From Cherax quadricarinatus (Eukaryota > Arthropoda > Malacostraca > Decapoda > Parastacidae), in the NCBI RefSeq assembly GCF_038502225.1, contig NW_027196399.1:1-64000 (forward strand): a stretch of 64,000 bases of DNA, in the 5' to 3' direction. A program made the position numbers and the translations under genes. Positions 1-10,661 of the stretch are shown here, piece after piece (position 1 is the stretch's first letter; each line of letters opens with the position of its first letter). The notes under the pieces are model-generated. The model was not told the DNA's origin. It did not search any database and saw only the letters and a program-made list of their open reading frames with translations.

Positions 1-424
1 TAACATTTATGTCATAGAAAACGGAAACCTGCGGCTAGGGAGGAGACTCGCCATTTTGTTTGAATTGGACACTAACGGTTGGTGTAATGGGAAGATTTTT
101 TCGTGCTCTAGAGGTTAAAATTGTGTTGACACCTCTCAAATAGGAGGCAAAATTGGTGGATGTGCATTCCTGCATAACTTGAGATATCACACGACTGGAC
201 AAGACAGCTCCAGGAACCTCAGATAAGCTCTCTAGATTTGTGTGTAATTCTAGCCAGCATTATTTACATAGATTTAGTTAGTGAGGTTTTCTGAGTATGA
301 TACACATTAATCTCTAGTCAAATTGGTGAGTGATATTAAGATATATTTTCCTTCTGTTATGTAATTGTGTATATACATAACCATTTATTATTTTCAATAT
401 ACAGTCCACAAATTTATATATTTA
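1..424. other. Unannotated AT-rich flank
   Basis: No open reading frame, RNA gene or recognisable repeat could be supported here. The stretch ends where the 3' terminus of a minus-strand CR1-like element begins, at the short tandem copies of TTTACCTGGAG near 430-455. Confidence 0.5.
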
Positions 425-3400
425 CCAGCATTCCTGGTGTTTACCTGGAGTTTACCTGGAGAGAGTTCCGGGGGTCTACGACCCCGCGGCCTGGTCTGTG
501 ACCAGGCCTCCTGGTGGATCAGAGCCTGATCAACCAGGCTGTTGCTGCTGGCTGCACGCAAACCAACGTACGAGCCACAGCCCGGCTGGTCAGGAACCGA
601 CTTTAGGTGCTTGTCCAGTGCCAGCTTGAAGACTGCCAGGGGTCTGTTGGTAATCCCCCTTATGTATGCTGGGAGGCAGTTGAACAGTCTCGGGCCCTTG
701 ACACTTATTATATGGTCTCTTAACGTGCTAGTGACACCCCTGCTTTTCATTGGGGGGATGTTGCATCGTCTGCCAAGTCTTTTGCTTTCGTAGTGAGTGA
801 TTTTCGTGTGCAAGTTCGGTACTAGTCCCTCTAGGATTTTCCAGGTGTATATAATCATGTATCTCTCCCACCTGCGTTCCAGGGAATACAGGTTTAGGAA
901 CCTCAAGCGCTCCCAGTAATTGAGATGTTTTATCTCCGTTATGCGCGCCGTGAAGGTTCTCTGTACATTTTCTAGGTCAGCAATTTCACCTGCCTTGAAA
1001 GGTGCTGTTAGTGTGCAGCAATATTCCAGCCTAGATAGAACAAGTGACCTGAAGAGTGTCATCATGGGCTTGGCCTCCCTAGTTTTGAAGGTTCTCATTA
1101 TCCATCCTGTCATTTTTCTAGCAGATGCGATTAATACAATGTTATGGTCCTTGAAGGTGAGATCCTCCGACATGATCACTCCCAGGTCTTTGACGTTGGT
1201 GTTTCGCTCTATTTTGTGGCCAGAATTTGTTTTGTACTCTGATGAAGATTTAATTTCCTCGTGTTTACCATATCTGAGTAATTGAAATTTCTCATCGTTG
1301 AACTTCATATTGTTTTCTGCAGCCCACTGAAAGATTTGGTTGATGTCCGCCTGGAGCCTTGCAGTGTCTGCAATGGAAGACACTGTCATGCAGATTCGGG
1401 TGTCATCTGCAAAGGAAGACACGGTGCTGTGGCTGACATCCTTGTCTATGTCGGATATGAGGATGAGGAACAAGATGGGAGCGAGTACTGTGCCTTGTGG
1501 AACAGAGCTTTTCACCGTAACTGCCTCGGACTTTACTCTGTTGACTACTACTCTCTGTGTTCTGTTAGTGAGGAAATTATAGATCCATCGACCGACTTTT
1601 CCTGTTATTCCTTTAGCACGCATTTTGTGCGCTATTACGCCATGGTCACACTTGTCGAAGGCTTTTGCAAAGTCTGTATATATTACATCTGTATTCTTTT
1701 TGTCTTCTAGTGCATTTACGACCTTGTCGTAGTGATCCAATAGTTGAGACAGACAGGAGCGACCTGTTCTAAACCCATGTTGCCCTGGGTTGAGTAACTG
1801 ATGGGTTTCTAGATGGGTGGTGATCTTGCTTCTTAGGACCCTTTCAAAGATTTTTATGATATGGGATGTTAGTGCTATCGGTCTGTAGTTCTTTGCTGTT
1901 GCTTTACTGCCTCCTTTGTGGAATGGGACTATGTCTGTTGTTTTTAGTAACTGTGGGACGACCCCCGTGTCCATGCTCCCTCTCCATAGGATGGAAAAGG
2001 GGCTTCTTGCAGTTCTTGATGAACACAGAGTTCCATGAGTCTGGCCCTGGGGCAGAGTGCATGGGCATGTCATTTATCGCCTGTTCGAAGTCATTTGGCG
2101 TCAGGATAACATCGGATAGGCTTGTGTTAACCAAATTTTGTGGCTCTCTCATAAAAAATTAATTTCGATCTTCGACTCTCAGTCTGGTTAGCGGCTTGCT
2201 AAAAACTGAGTCATATTGGGACTTGAGTAGCTCACTCATTTCCTTGCTGTCATCTGTGTAGGACCCATCTTGTTTAAGTAGAGGCCCAATACTGGACGTT
2301 GTTCTCGACTATGATTTAGCATAGGAGAAGAAATACTTTGGGTTTCTTTCGATTTCATTTATGGCTTTTAGTTCTTCCCGCGATTCCTGACTCCTATAAG
2401 ATTCCTTTAGCTTAAGTTCGATGCTTGCTATTTCTCTGACCAGTGTCTCCCTACGCATTTCAGATATATTGACCTCTTTTAGCCGCTCTGTTATTCTTTT
2501 CCTTCGCCTGTAAAGCTAGCGCATGTCTCTTTCTATTTTACATCTACTCCTCCTTTTTCTTAGAGGAATAAGCCTTGTGCATACATCGAGTGCCACCAAG
2601 TTAATCTGTTCTAGGCATAAGTTGGGGTCTGTGTTGCTTAGTATATCTTCCCAGCTTATATCGGTTAGAACTTGGTTTACTTGGTCCCACTTTATGTTTT
2701 TGTTATTGAAGTTGAATTTGGTGAATGCTCCCTCGTGACTAGTCTCATTATGTCGGTCTGGGGCTCCACGCATACATGTCTGAACCTCAATTATGTTGTG
2801 ATCTGAGTATATTGTTTTTGATATGGTGACATTTCTTATCAGATCATCATTGTTAGTGAAGATGAGGTCTAGTGTATTCTCCAGTCTAGTAGGCTCTATT
2901 ATTTGCTGGTTTAAATTGAAGTTTGTGCAGAGATTTAAAGCTCGTGTGAGTGTGAGTTTTCATCAGAGCTGCCTCCTGGTGTTATTACTGCAACAATATT
3001 ATGTGCTATATTCCTCCATTTTAGGTGCCTTAAGTTGAAATCCCCCAGGAGCAAGATGTTGGGTGCAGGAGCTGGAAGATTTTCCAGACAGTGGTCAATT
3101 TTTAACAGCTGTTCCTGGAATTGCTGGGATGTTGCATTCGGAGGCTTGTAGACTACCACAATGACTAGGTTTTGGTTCTCGACCTTTACTGCTAAAACTT
3201 CCACTACATCATTTGAGGCATTAAGCAGTTCTGTGCAAACAAGTGACTCTGCAATGTACAGGCCAACCCCCCCCTTCCCTTTTGCCTGTTCACTCCGTCA
3301 CATCTGTATAGGTTGTAACCTGGGATCCATATTTCGTTGTCCAAGTGATCCTTTTCGTGGGTCTCAGTGAAAGCCGCGAACATTGCCTTTGCCTCTGCAA

Positions 3401-3644
3401 GCAGTCCACGGATGAAAGGTATTTTGTTGTTTGTTGCTGGCTCTAGACCCTGTATATTTGCAAAGAAGAATGTCATCGGACTGGTGGTATTATTGGTACT
3501 GGGGGGGGGGGTATTTTTTTCCGGTATTAGCATCTGTATCTGTTGGTTTGGAGTGGAGGCCATCGACTGTGGTTTCACTCCAGGAATGACTGGGTTTGGT
3601 GTACGATTTCTGCCATTTCCTGCCAGATTTTTCCTTCCTAGCAC
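394..3644 (-). pseudogene. CR1-like ORF2: endonuclease plus reverse transcriptase, frameshifted
   Basis: The endonuclease N-terminus is read at 3644-3204 (FFFANIQGL, AFTETH, then GRGGLA). It continues in another frame at 3204-2935, with the catalytic-type segment LLLGDFNLRHLKW. The linker is broken at 2935-2150. The reverse transcriptase is read as one 559-aa frame from 2073: YRPIALTS, FRTGRSCLSQLLDHYD, YTDFAKAFDKCDH (first Asp), SVPQGTVLAPILF and SFADDTRI (catalytic FADD). A C-terminal segment includes RLEYCCTL. The enzyme would nick target DNA and prime reverse transcription there. At least four frame breaks show the copy cannot encode it. Confidence 0.85.
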
Positions 3645-4788
3645 TAAAAAACCTCTCTCGAGTGGCTGTGGCTACCCAGGTTTTCCCATGGCCTGGATGT
3701 TTTGTATCTTTTTGTCCCCTTTAGATGGTGTGCCTGGCAATTTAAGTTATAGCACAGTCTTTCCTGTACTGAAGAGGTACACATTTCAGGGTGAAAAAGC
3801 TTACAGGAAGGGAGTTTGCATTTTTCTGTTGTCATATGGGCATGGCATTTTCTAATTTTCTAGGGTGGTCATAGTTGCACGTCCCGTCTGTTTTTCCAGA
3901 TTTCCCATGTCTGCAGATACCAAGTGCATAGTATGTGCACAGGCTTGGTTTCCGTTTGCCTTGGGTTTCTGTGACTGTATTCCCTGTTGGTGCATGTTTC
4001 CCTGTCTTATTCCTATCCTCCCTAGCACCAACAATGGAGCTCCCACCAGTTGTTTTTGGTAATATATCCTCACTATTGCTAGTGGAGTCCTCTTGTTTGC
4101 TATTTCCTGTGGTATTTCTAGTTTGCAATATTGGTTTTATCTTATCTTTGACTACACTTGTTTCCCCACTACGGCTCCTGTCCCCTATGAGGTCATTTAT
4201 ATGTATTCCTTCCTGCGTATAATTCCCGACTACCTGGACAAAATCTCCAGCTTCACCATTACTGTCTCCCAGGACAGCACCTCCAGCTTCACCATTACTG
4301 TCTCCCAGGACAGCACCTCCAGCTTCACCATTACTGTCTCCCAGGACAGCACCTCCAGCTTCACCATTACTGTCTCCCAGGACAGCACCTCCAGCTTCAC
4401 CATTACTGTCTCCCAGGGCAGCACTATCAGCCCCACATTTACTGACTACTAGGACATCACCTCCAGCCTTACAGTTTCTGACTACATGGCCAGTATCAAG
4501 GGCAGTACCATTCAGCCCAGACTTTTTATGTTCCCATCTGTTGTAGAAAGCTTCCAGGTTGTCTATGAAAGCAGCTTTGATGTTATCCTCTTTTAATACC
4601 CTTGTGATTTTAGTCCACAGATTTATCTCATTTGGGCATACCCAAAAACACTTCCCTGTTTTAATACTGCTTGTAGCTAGTTCTTGGATATCTGCACAAG
4701 GGGCGTGACACCAATTTCCACAAAAATGACAATTTATCCATGTGGAAGCCCGTTTGTTTGATTGACTGCAGACTACACAGGGCTTCAT
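3644..4788 (-). pseudogene. CR1-like ORF1: PHD-like finger, 5 x 12-aa repeats, CCCH finger
   Basis: The open part (4788 down to 3832, 318 aa) starts MKPCVVCSQ. Residues about 4-52 hold a PHD-like Cys/His cluster: CVVC, CHFC, then WCHAPC and a closing CFWVC. A run of five 12-residue units (core GDSNGEAGGAVL) follows, then a basic linker, then a CCCH finger (CTYYALGICRHG ... CNYDH) near the end. The frame then shifts, and a second Cys/His cluster (CKLPSCKLFHPEMC) is read at 3835-3644. ORF1 proteins of CR1-like elements are thought to bind the element RNA or chromatin. PHD domains have been described in this group, so the role here is inferred from family. The frameshift makes this copy a pseudogene. 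Confidence 0.75.
4245..4424 (-). repeat. 36-bp coding tandem repeat, 5 units
   Basis: Five nearly identical 36-bp units start at 4245, 4281, 4317, 4353 and 4389. They are in frame and encode the 12-aa repeats of the CR1-like ORF1. The last unit differs at one visible base (CCCAGGGCAG instead of CCCAGGACAG). Confidence 0.95.
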
Positions 4789-4802
4789 AATGATTTGAAT
4801 GG

Positions 4803-5392
4803 TTGATTTACTGTAATTCTACTAGCAACCTCTTGAATATTCTATTAATAACCTCCTTAAATGAAGCTCTAGCTATTTGCATTTCTATTTCTAACTTGAC
4901 TTGTATATTGGACAGCTTACCGTGTACGTTCCTGATTTATATTTATTGTTTGTGTTTGATAAGGGCGCCTACAACCCCATCCGTTTACAGTTTGCTTTAT
5001 TGTCCAACGAATCCGTTTGAAACCAGTCAAGGTTCGGACCAGTCGAGGGTTCGGATCAGTCGATCTGATCTGATCAGTGGGTCACTTATTTAAAACATAC
5101 TGGTCGGTGATTTGGGCTAACACATGAAGAATCTGCTTGAAATTATCTACCCGAGTAATATGTGATTTGATTGATACAAAAGTATAACTTGCGTGTTGAA
5201 GAACCGGTGATTTCTGGCAGCTCCTACAATGACGAACGGTCGAGCCTCAACCCTTGTTTATCAATCACTGTATCTAGTTTTTTTTCGTCTCCACCACAAT
5301 AAATGCTATATTATCACTATAGTTGACTGGTGGTATGTATATTTCATTTAATTAATAGGTCCAGAGCAACTTGTGGATATGACAGTGGTAGG
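4803..5392. other. Unannotated stretch upstream of CR1-like copy 1
   Basis: This could include the 5' UTR of the CR1-like element, but no second copy in the window tests that. Nothing coding is supported. Confidence 0.3.
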
Positions 5393-5662
5393 TATCGAAG
5401 GAGGACATTTTTTTGCGACCTAAGTGTCCCAAATTCCTACTTATCTAACTGATAAATAATAGTTATCATTGTTAGTTTACTGTTATGTATATAATTATAC
5501 ATCCAAGTAAATGCAATTTTCCACAGTATCGAAGGGGGACATTTTTTTGCGACCTAGGTGCCCCAAATTCGTACTTGTCTAACTGATAAATAATAATTAT
5601 CTATGTTCATTTATTGTTATGTACATAATGAGTTACATACAGATAAATGCAATTTTCCACAG
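5393..5662. repeat. Tandem duplication, two ~135-bp units
   Basis: Units 5393-5526 and 5527-5662 both begin TATCGAAGG(A/G)GGACATTTTT, share GCGACCTA and CTAACTGATAAATAAT, and end GCAATTTTCCACAG. They differ at scattered sites. No coding potential is seen. Confidence 0.85.
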
Positions 5663-7247
5663 GAGGCGACTAAAATGCCAGGAGCAAGAGGTTGTACAAA
5701 TTACTAAATTTTTGGGTCACCATGCCTCAGTGGGTACCAGCCAGTTTAGAGGATGTGTAAATCAGGTATTTACATTGAAGCATATATGTGAACAGTATTT
5801 AGATAAAGGTAAGGAAGTTTTTATTGCATTTATGGATTTAGAAAAGGCATATGATAGAGTAGATAGGGGAGCAATGTGGCAGATGTTGCAGGTATGTATA
5901 TGGAATAGGTGGTAAGTTATTAAATGCTGTAAAGAGTTTTTATGAGGATAGCGAGGCTCAGGTTAGGGTGTGTAGAAGAGAGGGAGACTACTTCTCGGTA
6001 AAAGTAGGTCTTACAGGGATGTGAAATGTCACCATGGTTGTTTAATATATTTATAGATGGGGTTGTAAAAGAAGTAAATGCTAGGGTGTTCGGGAGAGGG
6101 GTGGGATTAAATTATGGGGAATTAAATAAAAAATGGGAAGTGACAGTTACTTTTTGCTGATGATACTGTGCTTATGGGAGATTCTAAAGAAAAATTGCAG
6201 AGATTAGTGGACGAGTTTGGGAGTGTAAAGGTAGAAAGCTGAAAGTGAACGTAAAAAAGAGTAAGGTGATGAGGGTATCAAATGATTTAGATAAAGAAAA
6301 ATTGGATATCAAATTGGGGAGGAGGAGTATGGAAGAAGTGAATGTTTTCAGATATTTGAGAGTTGACATGTCAGCAGATGGTTTTATGAAGGATGAGGTT
6401 AATCATAGAATTGATGAGGGAAATAAAAGTGAGTAGTGCGTTGAGGTATATGTGGAGACAAAGAACGTTATCTATGGAGGCAAAGAAGGGAATGTATGAA
6501 AGTATAGTGGTACCAACACTTACATGGGTGTGAAGCTTGGGTTGTAAATGCTGCAGCGAGGAGGCGGTTAGAGGCAGTGGATATGTCCTGTCTAAGGCAA
6601 TGTGTGGTGTAAATATTACACAGAAAATTATGAGTGTGGAAATATTAAGGTGTGGAGTTAATAAAAGTATTAGTCAGAGGGCTGAAGAGGGGTTGTTGAG
6701 GTGGTTTGGTCATTTAGAGAGAATGGATCAAAGTAGTATGACATGGAGAGCGTATAAATCTGTAGGGAAAGGAAGGCGGGGTAGGGGTCGTCCTCGAAAG
6801 GGTTGGAGGGAGGGGGTAAAGGAGGTTTAGTGGGCGAGGGGCTTGGACTTTCAGCAAGCGTGTGTAAGCGTGTTAGATAGGAGTGAATGGAGACAAATGG
6901 TATTTGGGACCTGACGAGCTGTTGGAGTGTGAACATGGTAATATTTAGTGAAGGGATTCAGGGAAACCGGTTATTTTATATAGCCGGACTTGAGTCCTGG
7001 AAATGGGAAGTACAATGCCCTACACTTTAAAGGAGGGGTTTGGGATATTGGCAGTTTGGAGGGATATGTTGTGTATCTTTATACATATATACCTTTAAAC
7101 TGTTGTATTCTGAGCACCTCTGCAAAAACTGTGATTGTGTGAGTGAGGTGAAAGTGTTGAATGATGAAAGTATTTTCTTTTTTGGGGATTTTTTCTTTCT
7201 TTTTGGGTCACCCTGCCTCAGTGGGAGATGGCTAACTTGTTAAAAAA
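5663..7247 (+). mobile_element. SINE-2 tail fragment plus RTE-like LINE fragment (family RTE-A)
   Basis: The first ~80 bp (GAGGCGACTAAAATGCCAGG) match the 3' part of the SINE at 29408-29850. From 5740 the DNA is a 5'-truncated RTE-like element in plus orientation. It has RT pieces [15 protein letters not shown] and [17 protein letters not shown], then the C-terminal signatures [16 protein letters not shown] and [13 protein letters not shown], then the 3' UTR and the tail GGGTCACCCTGCCTCAGTGG ending in an A-run at 7247. Indels break the frame at about 5890, 6010, 6150, 6430 and 6530. Clade is inferred from the C-terminal domain type. Confidence 0.8.
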
Positions 7248-7261
7248 AATTAGACTAGCCA

Positions 7262-7400
7262 GGGACTGAACCCCAATATTTTAGCACACCTCCTTTGAAG
7301 CCCACCAAAATTCCAAGACTACTTAATTCACTGGGCAATCGACGTTTCAAACATCAGGTGCCCAATACCACTGGACATGTCACTTCTGATGCAAGCACAT
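7262..7400. repeat. Dispersed repeat, copy 1
   Basis: Contains TTTTAGCACAC and TTCAAACATCAGGTGCCCA followed by TACCACTGGACATG. The same two motifs in the same order recur at 12264-12352. Nature unknown. Confidence 0.5.
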
Positions 7401-7489
7401 ACACAGCTATGGAAGCTACAGGACTAATTTCATTCTCCTCCTGTTTGGAATACCAGTCTTCATGAGCAGTACACAATGCATCTGCAGTT

Positions 7490-8728
7490 TTAACCCCTTG
7501 ACTGTCGCAACCCCCAATCCTGAGGGGTCTCCTGGTGTCGCAAAATTTAAAAAAATATATATATATTTTCTTATGAAATGATAGAGAATCTTTTCCCGAT
7601 TGTAATGACACCAAAAAAAACGAAAATTGATGGAAAACTGGCGGAATTATGCTCTCCCGAAGTTAGCGACCTCGGCGATATTTACAAATCGGCGATTTTG
7701 CCCACTTTGAGCCCTATTTTCGGCTAATTCCATTGTTCCAGTCGACCAAACTCATAGCTATTTCTTTAGAACTCCATTTTTTCTATCGATTGAGTACAAG
7801 AAACTGCCCATTTACCGATTTCAACTACCCAATAATGTGGTCAGAAATTTGCAATTTGGCCAATTTCACGAAAATTAAAAAATATGACAATTTCAAAATA
7901 AGGTCCAGAATGAACAATGCAGACATTCCTGGCTCTAAAATAACATTTTCTTTGTTCATCAGTCATGTCTCCAGGCCCCTCTGATATTACTCTTACTTTC
8001 GATTTTGAATTTTTATTCAAACAAAAAATAGAAGACACTATTATGCAGACTACTGCAATACTGTAATAATTGTATAACATCAACCCATTCATGACTGCAT
8101 ATTAAATGGCTAGTTGGACATTTATTGGACAATAACATCATTTGTTTACTTTTGAACATTGGCAAAAATAAAAAATTTCCCCTACTTTGAGCTCTATTTC
8201 CAGGTTCTTTTATAGTAAAATCAATCAAAATCACCTCTATTTCTATGTTTTCCATTCTATCAAATTAGACCAAGAAAACGAGAATACAACCATAAATACT
8301 ATACGAAAATAGACCACAAAGTCGGCATTTTAATAAAAAAAAAACGGTCGGAGTTGTTTTTTTCTCATCATGCACTGCGTGCTCCAGGTTTTTTTTTATA
8401 TGGTGCACACTGACCACACACCCATTCTCTCACATGTGGGCATACCAGCTTTCTCCTGCTTGATTTGAAGCCGCTAGATTATTATTATAATCAAGGGGGA
8501 AGCGCTAAACCCAGAGGATTATACAGCGCCTGGGGGGGGGGATGTGGAAGGCATTCAGGCTTAATTCGGGAAACTGGAGCACAGATCCAATTCCCTAAAT
8601 CAAGAGCCCCTCACCAACATCAAGGAACCTTCCTTGAGAGGTGAAGCCGCTAGAATTTATGAGTATAATACGTCAGACATGGTACCTCGTAAGACGTATA
8701 TATACAGCCACGACAGTCAAAGGGTTAA
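7490..8728 (+). mobile_element. TTAA-flanked non-coding element, copy 1
   Basis: Flanked by TTAA at 7490-7493 and 8725-8728. The terminal inverted repeats read TTAACCCCTTGACTGTCG at the left and, on the other strand, TTAACCCTTTGACTGTCG at the right. TTAA targets with CCCTTT termini are typical of piggyBac-like DNA transposons; no transposase is present, so this would be a non-autonomous relative. The interior of about 1.06 kb, excluding the short retroposon nested at 8479-8641, is AT-rich and non-coding. It is recognisably conserved at 33131-34213, 35457-37090 and 51330-52120. Confidence 0.75.
8479..8641 (-). mobile_element. Short retroposon (LINE-I ends), full length, with TSD
   Basis: A 163-bp insertion in a TTAA element, bounded by the 13-bp target-site duplication TGAAGCCGCTAGA at 8466-8478 and 8642-8654. 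Read on the minus strand it starts CCTCTCAAGGAAGGTTCC and ends in the hairpin tail followed by TTGATTATAATAATAA. Its 5' end sits exactly at the first nucleotide of the conserved 5' structure. Confidence 0.92.
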
Positions 8729-8791
8729 GCAAACAATACTGAAAATAGCTGGGGATCAAACCTGGAGTTTACCTGGAGAGAGTTCCGGAGG

Positions 8792-10544
8792 TCAACGACC
8801 CCGCGGCCCGGTCTGTGACCAGGCCACCTGGTGGATCAGAGCCTGATCAACCAGGCTGTTACTGTTGGCTGCACGCAAACCAACGTATGAGCCACAGCCC
8901 GGCTGTTCAGGAACCGACTTTAGGTGCTTGTCCAGTGCCAGCTTGAAGACTGCCAGGGGTCTGTTGGTAATCCCCCTTACGTATGCTGGGAGGCAGTTGA
9001 ACAGTCTCGGCCCCTTGACACTTATTGTATGGTCTCTTAACGTGCTAGTGACACCCCTGCTTTTCATTGGGGGGATGTTGCATCGTCTGCCAAGTCTTTT
9101 GCTTTCGTAGTGAGTGATTTTCGTGTGCAAGTTCGGTACTAGTCCCTCTAGGATTTTCCAGGTGTATATAATCATATATCTCTCCCGCCTGCGTTCCAGG
9201 GAATACAGGTTCAGAAACCTCAAGCGCTCCCAGTAATTGAGGTGTTTTATCTCCGTTATGCGCGCCGTGAAGGTTCTCTGTACATTTTCTAGGTCAGCAA
9301 TTTCACCTGCCTTGAAGGGTGCTGTTAGTGTGCAGCAATATTCCAGCCTAGATAGAACAAGTGACCTGAAGAGTGTCATCATGGGCTTGGCATCCCTAGT
9401 TTTGAAGGTTCTCATTAACCATCCTGTCATTTTTCTAGCAGATGCGATTGATACAACATTATGGTCCTTGAAGGTGAGATCCTCCGACATGATCACTCCC
9501 AGGTCTTTGACGTTGGTGTTTCGCTCTGTTTTGTGGCCAGAATTTGTTTTGTACTCTGATGAAGATTTAATTTCCTCGTGTTTGCCATATCTGAGTAATT
9601 GAAATTTCTCATCGTTAAACTTCATATTGTTTTCTGCAGCCCACTGAAAGATTTGGTTGATGTCCGCCTGGAGCCTTGCAGTGTCTGCAATGGAAGACAC
9701 TGTCATGCAGATTCGGGTGTCATATGCAAAGGAAGACACGGTGCTGTGGCTGACATCCTTGTCTATGTCAGATATGAGGATGAGGAACAAGATGGGAGCG
9801 AGTACTGTGCCTTGTGGAACAGTGCTTTTCACCGCAGCTGCCTCGGACTTTACTCTGTTGACTACTACTATCTGTGTTCTGTTAGTGAGGAAATTATAGA
9901 TACATCGACTGACTTTTCCCGTTATTCCTTTAGCACGCATTTTGTGCGCTATTACGCCATGGTCACACTTGTCGAAGGCTTTTGCAAAGTCTGTATATAT
10001 CACATCTGCATTCTTTTTGTCTTCTAGTGCATCTAGGACCTTGTCGTAGTGATCCAATAGTTGAGACAGACAGGAGCGACCCGTTCTAAACCCATGTTGC
10101 CCTGGGCTGAGTAACTGATGGGTTTCTAGATGGGTGGTGATCTTGCTTCTTAGGACCCTTTCAAAGATTTTTATGATATGGGATGTTAGTGCTATCGGTC
10201 TGTAGTTCTTTATTGTTGCTTTACTGCCCCCTTTGTGGAGTGGGGCTGTCTGTTGTTTTTAGTAACTGGGACGACCCCCGTGTCCATGCTCCCTCTCCAT
10301 AGGATGGAAAAGGCTCGTGATAGGGGCTTCTTGCATTATTATTATTATTATAATCAAGGGGAAGCGCTAAACCCGGAGGATTATACAGCAGGGGCTTCTT
10401 GCAGTTCTTGATGAACACGGAGTTCCACGAGTCTGGCCCTGGGGCAGAGTGCATGGGCATGTCATTTATCGCCTGTTCGAAGTCATTTGGCGTCAGGATA
10501 ACATCAGATAGGCTTGTGTTAACCAAATTCTGTGGCTCTCTCAT
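8792..10544 (-). pseudogene. CR1-like reverse transcriptase, inactive (FADD to FAYD)
   Basis: The main frame is 10057 down to 8792 (421 aa), beginning within the RT fingers/palm at MDHYDKVLDALEDKKN. Further N-terminal RT sequence (NDFEQAINDMPMHSAPGPD) is read at 10544-10221 in another frame. Compared with the copy at 394-2073, the catalytic Asp pair reads AYD, and the frame is broken upstream by indels and by the 55-bp tail insertion. It shares the C-terminal RLEYCCTL region with copy 1 and is otherwise highly similar. Confidence 0.85.
10336..10390 (-). mobile_element. Tail-only micro-insertion, 55 bp, with 13-bp TSD
   Basis: The insertion contains only the 3' hairpin and TGATTATAATAAT tail of the short retroposon. 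It is flanked by the duplication GGGGCTTCTTGCA at 10323-10335 and 10391-10403. Read on the minus strand it starts TGCTGTATAATCC. Confidence 0.93.
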
Positions 10545-10661
10545 AAAAAATTAATTTTGATCTTCGACTGTCTGGTTAGCGGCTTGCTAAAAACCGAGTC
10601 ATATTGGGACTTGAGTAGCTCTCATTTCCTTGCTGTCATGTGTAGGACCCATCTTGTTTAC

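Larger units (their letters stand above)
425..4788 (-). mobile_element. CR1-like LINE, copy 1 (near full length, decayed)
   Basis: A minus-strand non-LTR retrotransposon containing, in order, an ORF1 with zinc fingers, an endonuclease and a reverse transcriptase. It ends at the left in short tandem TTTACCTGGAG units, as expected for the CR1/L2 group, which ends in short repeats rather than poly(A). The coding frames are broken many times, for example in 2281-2330 and 2935-3204, so this copy is dead. A second copy lies at 8757-12260, and 3'-terminal fragments lie at 52853-52912 and 63737-63815, so the family is abundant. No target-site duplication was identified. Clade placement rests on RT motifs, the terminal repeats and the PHD-type ORF1 known from CR1-like elements; it is an inference. 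Confidence 0.85.

Noticed and set aside
542..1710. Plus-strand open frames repeated at 8865-10027
   Set aside because: Both sets are the complementary strand of the CR1-like reverse transcriptase; their mutual similarity only reflects the repeat.
4245..4424. Regular 36-bp repeats that could suggest a CRISPR array
   Set aside because: Units are directly adjacent with no spacers, in frame within ORF1 of a LINE, in a eukaryotic genome.
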